Shown piece by piece: positions 62,207 to 64,000 of a stretch of 64,000 bases of DNA. The stretch covers positions 4,299,529-4,363,528 of the forward strand of contig PTFA01000005.1 of NCBI GenBank assembly GCA_003342895.1, given 5' to 3'. Each line of letters starts with the position of its first letter. Position 1 is the stretch's first letter. The notes beneath the pieces are model-generated. The model had not been told where the DNA came from. It ran no database searches and saw only the letters and a list, made by a program, of their open reading frames with translations. The stretch is from Casuarius casuarius. Lineage: Eukaryota; Chordata; Aves; Casuariiformes; Casuariidae. The translations under genes and the position numbers were made by a program.

Positions 62207-64000
62207 AGAGCAAATAGTAGATAGAGCAGATACTAGTAGATAGCTAGTACACAAACCTTTGAGGCCTAATATTCAATCTTCCTGTTTTATAGCTACATAA
62301 CATTGAGGAAAACTGTTTTAAGATACTACCTGTATTGTCACAAGTATGGAGACAGTGAGGCCTTTCATATTCTATTACATTAAAACACAGATAAGAAGTT
62401 GAATAAGTTGCATTTATCAGCTTTGGGGAACAAAATATTAATCTTCCAGATATCTCAGGCATGAACTCAAGAGCTGGCGTTTTAGGTTTTTCAGCAGTAC
62501 TTCTAGTCAGACATTTGCAAAGGAAGTGGAAGATTTCCATGGCTGTTTCCTCACCTGCTTATCAGTTGCTGCTAAAAACAAGCACATTCATTCAAGTTCT
62601 CACTACAGAGGAAACGTTTGGAACCGCGTGCCCCAAAGTCTTCAGCTCTCAGGAAGAAATCCTTGTATATGAGGTATCAGCTGTGATAACATATATACCT
62701 GACATTGTAGAATTCAACTGACAGAAAGCTTCCATCAGCTGTTGCTACACTACCCCAACCAGAGATACCCTGGTGAAGGAAAGTACTAGTTTTTGTTCAC
62801 AGAATTGTACCAAAAGCCAAAAGACCAGGCAAATTCTTATCTCTTATTATCTTCAGATTGATGGTCCCTGAGTAAGATTAATTAGTCTCTCTCTCTCTCT
62901 CTCTCTGGAGAGAGAGCAAAGTGACTTTTAAGAAGTCTAAAATCAACTTTAGTCTAGATGTTACTCTGCCTATTTACATATACAAAGTTTCCCTAGGCTA
63001 CAGAGAACTTTTATTACCTAAATAGTACATAAATTATACATCACAGCCCTCTCAAATTTAAAGCAGAGAACTGAGAGACAGAATAACCAATACAGGGTAC
63101 ACTATGAACGTGAGAAGTTCGGTCAACTTTTTCCTCATTATGAAAAAAGAAAAGTTGGAAAAACCGAGTGCTGATGACACATGAAAAAGTGGCAATGTTT
63201 CCTAATATTAACCTGTCCTGAAAATAAAATTTAATGAAATCGCAAAGCCTCTGTAAGACAAACTTTATATTCTTATTTAGCCAAATACCTTAACAGGTCA
63301 ACTTCTTTGCTAGCTATTATAGCCTCCACCGCTGCTGTTCTTACATTACATAAGGAGTAAAAAGAAACCTGCTACCCTCAGTCATACTTTCACAGAAAAT
63401 ACCATTGCTTTTCTTAATACAACCACTGCCAAAAGTAGCAAAGGAAGATTTAGATTGCGGACCTTCTGTCATCAGCTTTTTAACTGTGGTGCACACAACT
63501 TCAGAACAAATAACATGACAGACGGGTAGGAGTACTCTAGCACAGGTACCACCTGCCTGGCAGTGTTTTGAACATTTCCTCAGGAGGGGATCCAGTAGAG
63601 TGCATTGTTTTGCTGTGGAAGGTTTACACTAGACAGGTCAAGCTTATAATACTTCTTTCAAAGCATCACTCTTTCCTCATTTGGGCAAGTCACTGCTATC
63701 TGAAACAAAGAACAATCTAGTTAAAAATTATTATTATTATTTTTTTNAAAGGTGGCAGTGTTCTGCCTAAACAGCCAAAAAATTACTAGTTTATTTTCAG
63801 TCACTAATGGGAAAAGTGGGATTTGGAAGTTCACAATCTCTTACAGAGGTCCTTTACAGCAAAAATGCTTGTGCATGCAGCAGACAGCTCTGCACTGATG
63901 TGGGCCTCTGGTTCATACCTAAACTCTAGTTCAACAGTGCAGCATTTCTCAGCCAGAAGGCTGAGAAACAATGGACACTTCAGGTTTTTTTTTTTTTTTT
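62207..64000. other. Unique-looking non-coding DNA
   Basis: No gene is recognised; the 86-codon frame at 62461-62721 has no domain. The stretch holds the CT hairpin listed separately, an (ATT)n run with an N near 63729-63747, and a terminal T tract (63987-64000) cut by the window edge. Confidence 0.5.
62886..62916. repeat. (CT)n followed by (GA)n, hairpin-forming
   Basis: A CT run of about ten units meets GGAGAGAGAG, so eight bases on each side are exact reverse complements around GG. It is a pyrimidine tract with a short self-complementary end, able to form a hairpin or triplex. It is likely polymorphic in length. Confidence 0.9.

Noticed and set aside
1..64000. CRISPR arrays, bacterial operons, rRNA or tRNA genes
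   Set aside because: No regularly spaced repeats, no long adjacent ORFs, and no intact tRNA box pair or rRNA segment were seen; the repeat content is that of a vertebrate genome.

Overview
The window is about 60% A+T vertebrate nuclear DNA with no gene I can identify with confidence. The best taxonomic evidence is the repeat content: two comparatively young CR1 LINE copies whose 3' tails end in the short TTCTGTGAT / TCATAGAAT type of terminal repeat, remnants of a much older CR1 generation, and MIR-like SINE relics. CR1 dominance with almost no other transposons points to a bird (less likely a crocodilian or turtle). Thirteen isolated N characters suggest single uncertain calls in a draft assembly.

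Layout. 1-15.9 kb is unique-looking sequence with one MIR relic (about 7.1 kb), an AC microsatellite (11.8 kb) and homopolymer tracts. At 15.95-16.59 kb is a plus-strand 5'-truncated CR1 that keeps the C-terminal part of the reverse transcriptase with a single frameshift. 16.6-31.6 kb is unique-looking, with a 23-bp tandem duplication, an AT-rich hairpin and G-rich tracts. At 31.6-35.0 kb are two antisense pieces of old CR1 3' ends. At 36.6-37.4 kb is a probable old solo LTR of an endogenous retrovirus on the minus strand. At 37.9-38.3 kb is a heavily decayed sense fragment of old CR1 reverse transcriptase. 40-47 kb holds three MIR relics, a (CAG)7 tract and a long pure (CAG)18 tract. 50-52 kb has a perfect 12-bp inverted repeat and long A and T tracts. 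53.2-55.4 kb is a minus-strand CR1 with reverse transcriptase and endonuclease portions fused across an internal deletion. 56.2-59.9 kb has two further old CR1 3' ends and one doubtful CR1 piece. The last 4 kb has a G-quadruplex-prone run, a CT hairpin and one weak exon candidate.

The genes do not act together as a system: the only recognisable coding remnants are dead CR1 copies. Host exons could still be hidden here, because small vertebrate exons cannot be proved from sequence alone. The open frames seen (none above about 175 codons) are within what chance gives in this length of DNA. I found no new biological system; the items most worth checking are the (CAG)18 tract in an open frame, the CR1 deletion junction, the putative LTR and the layered CR1 generations.
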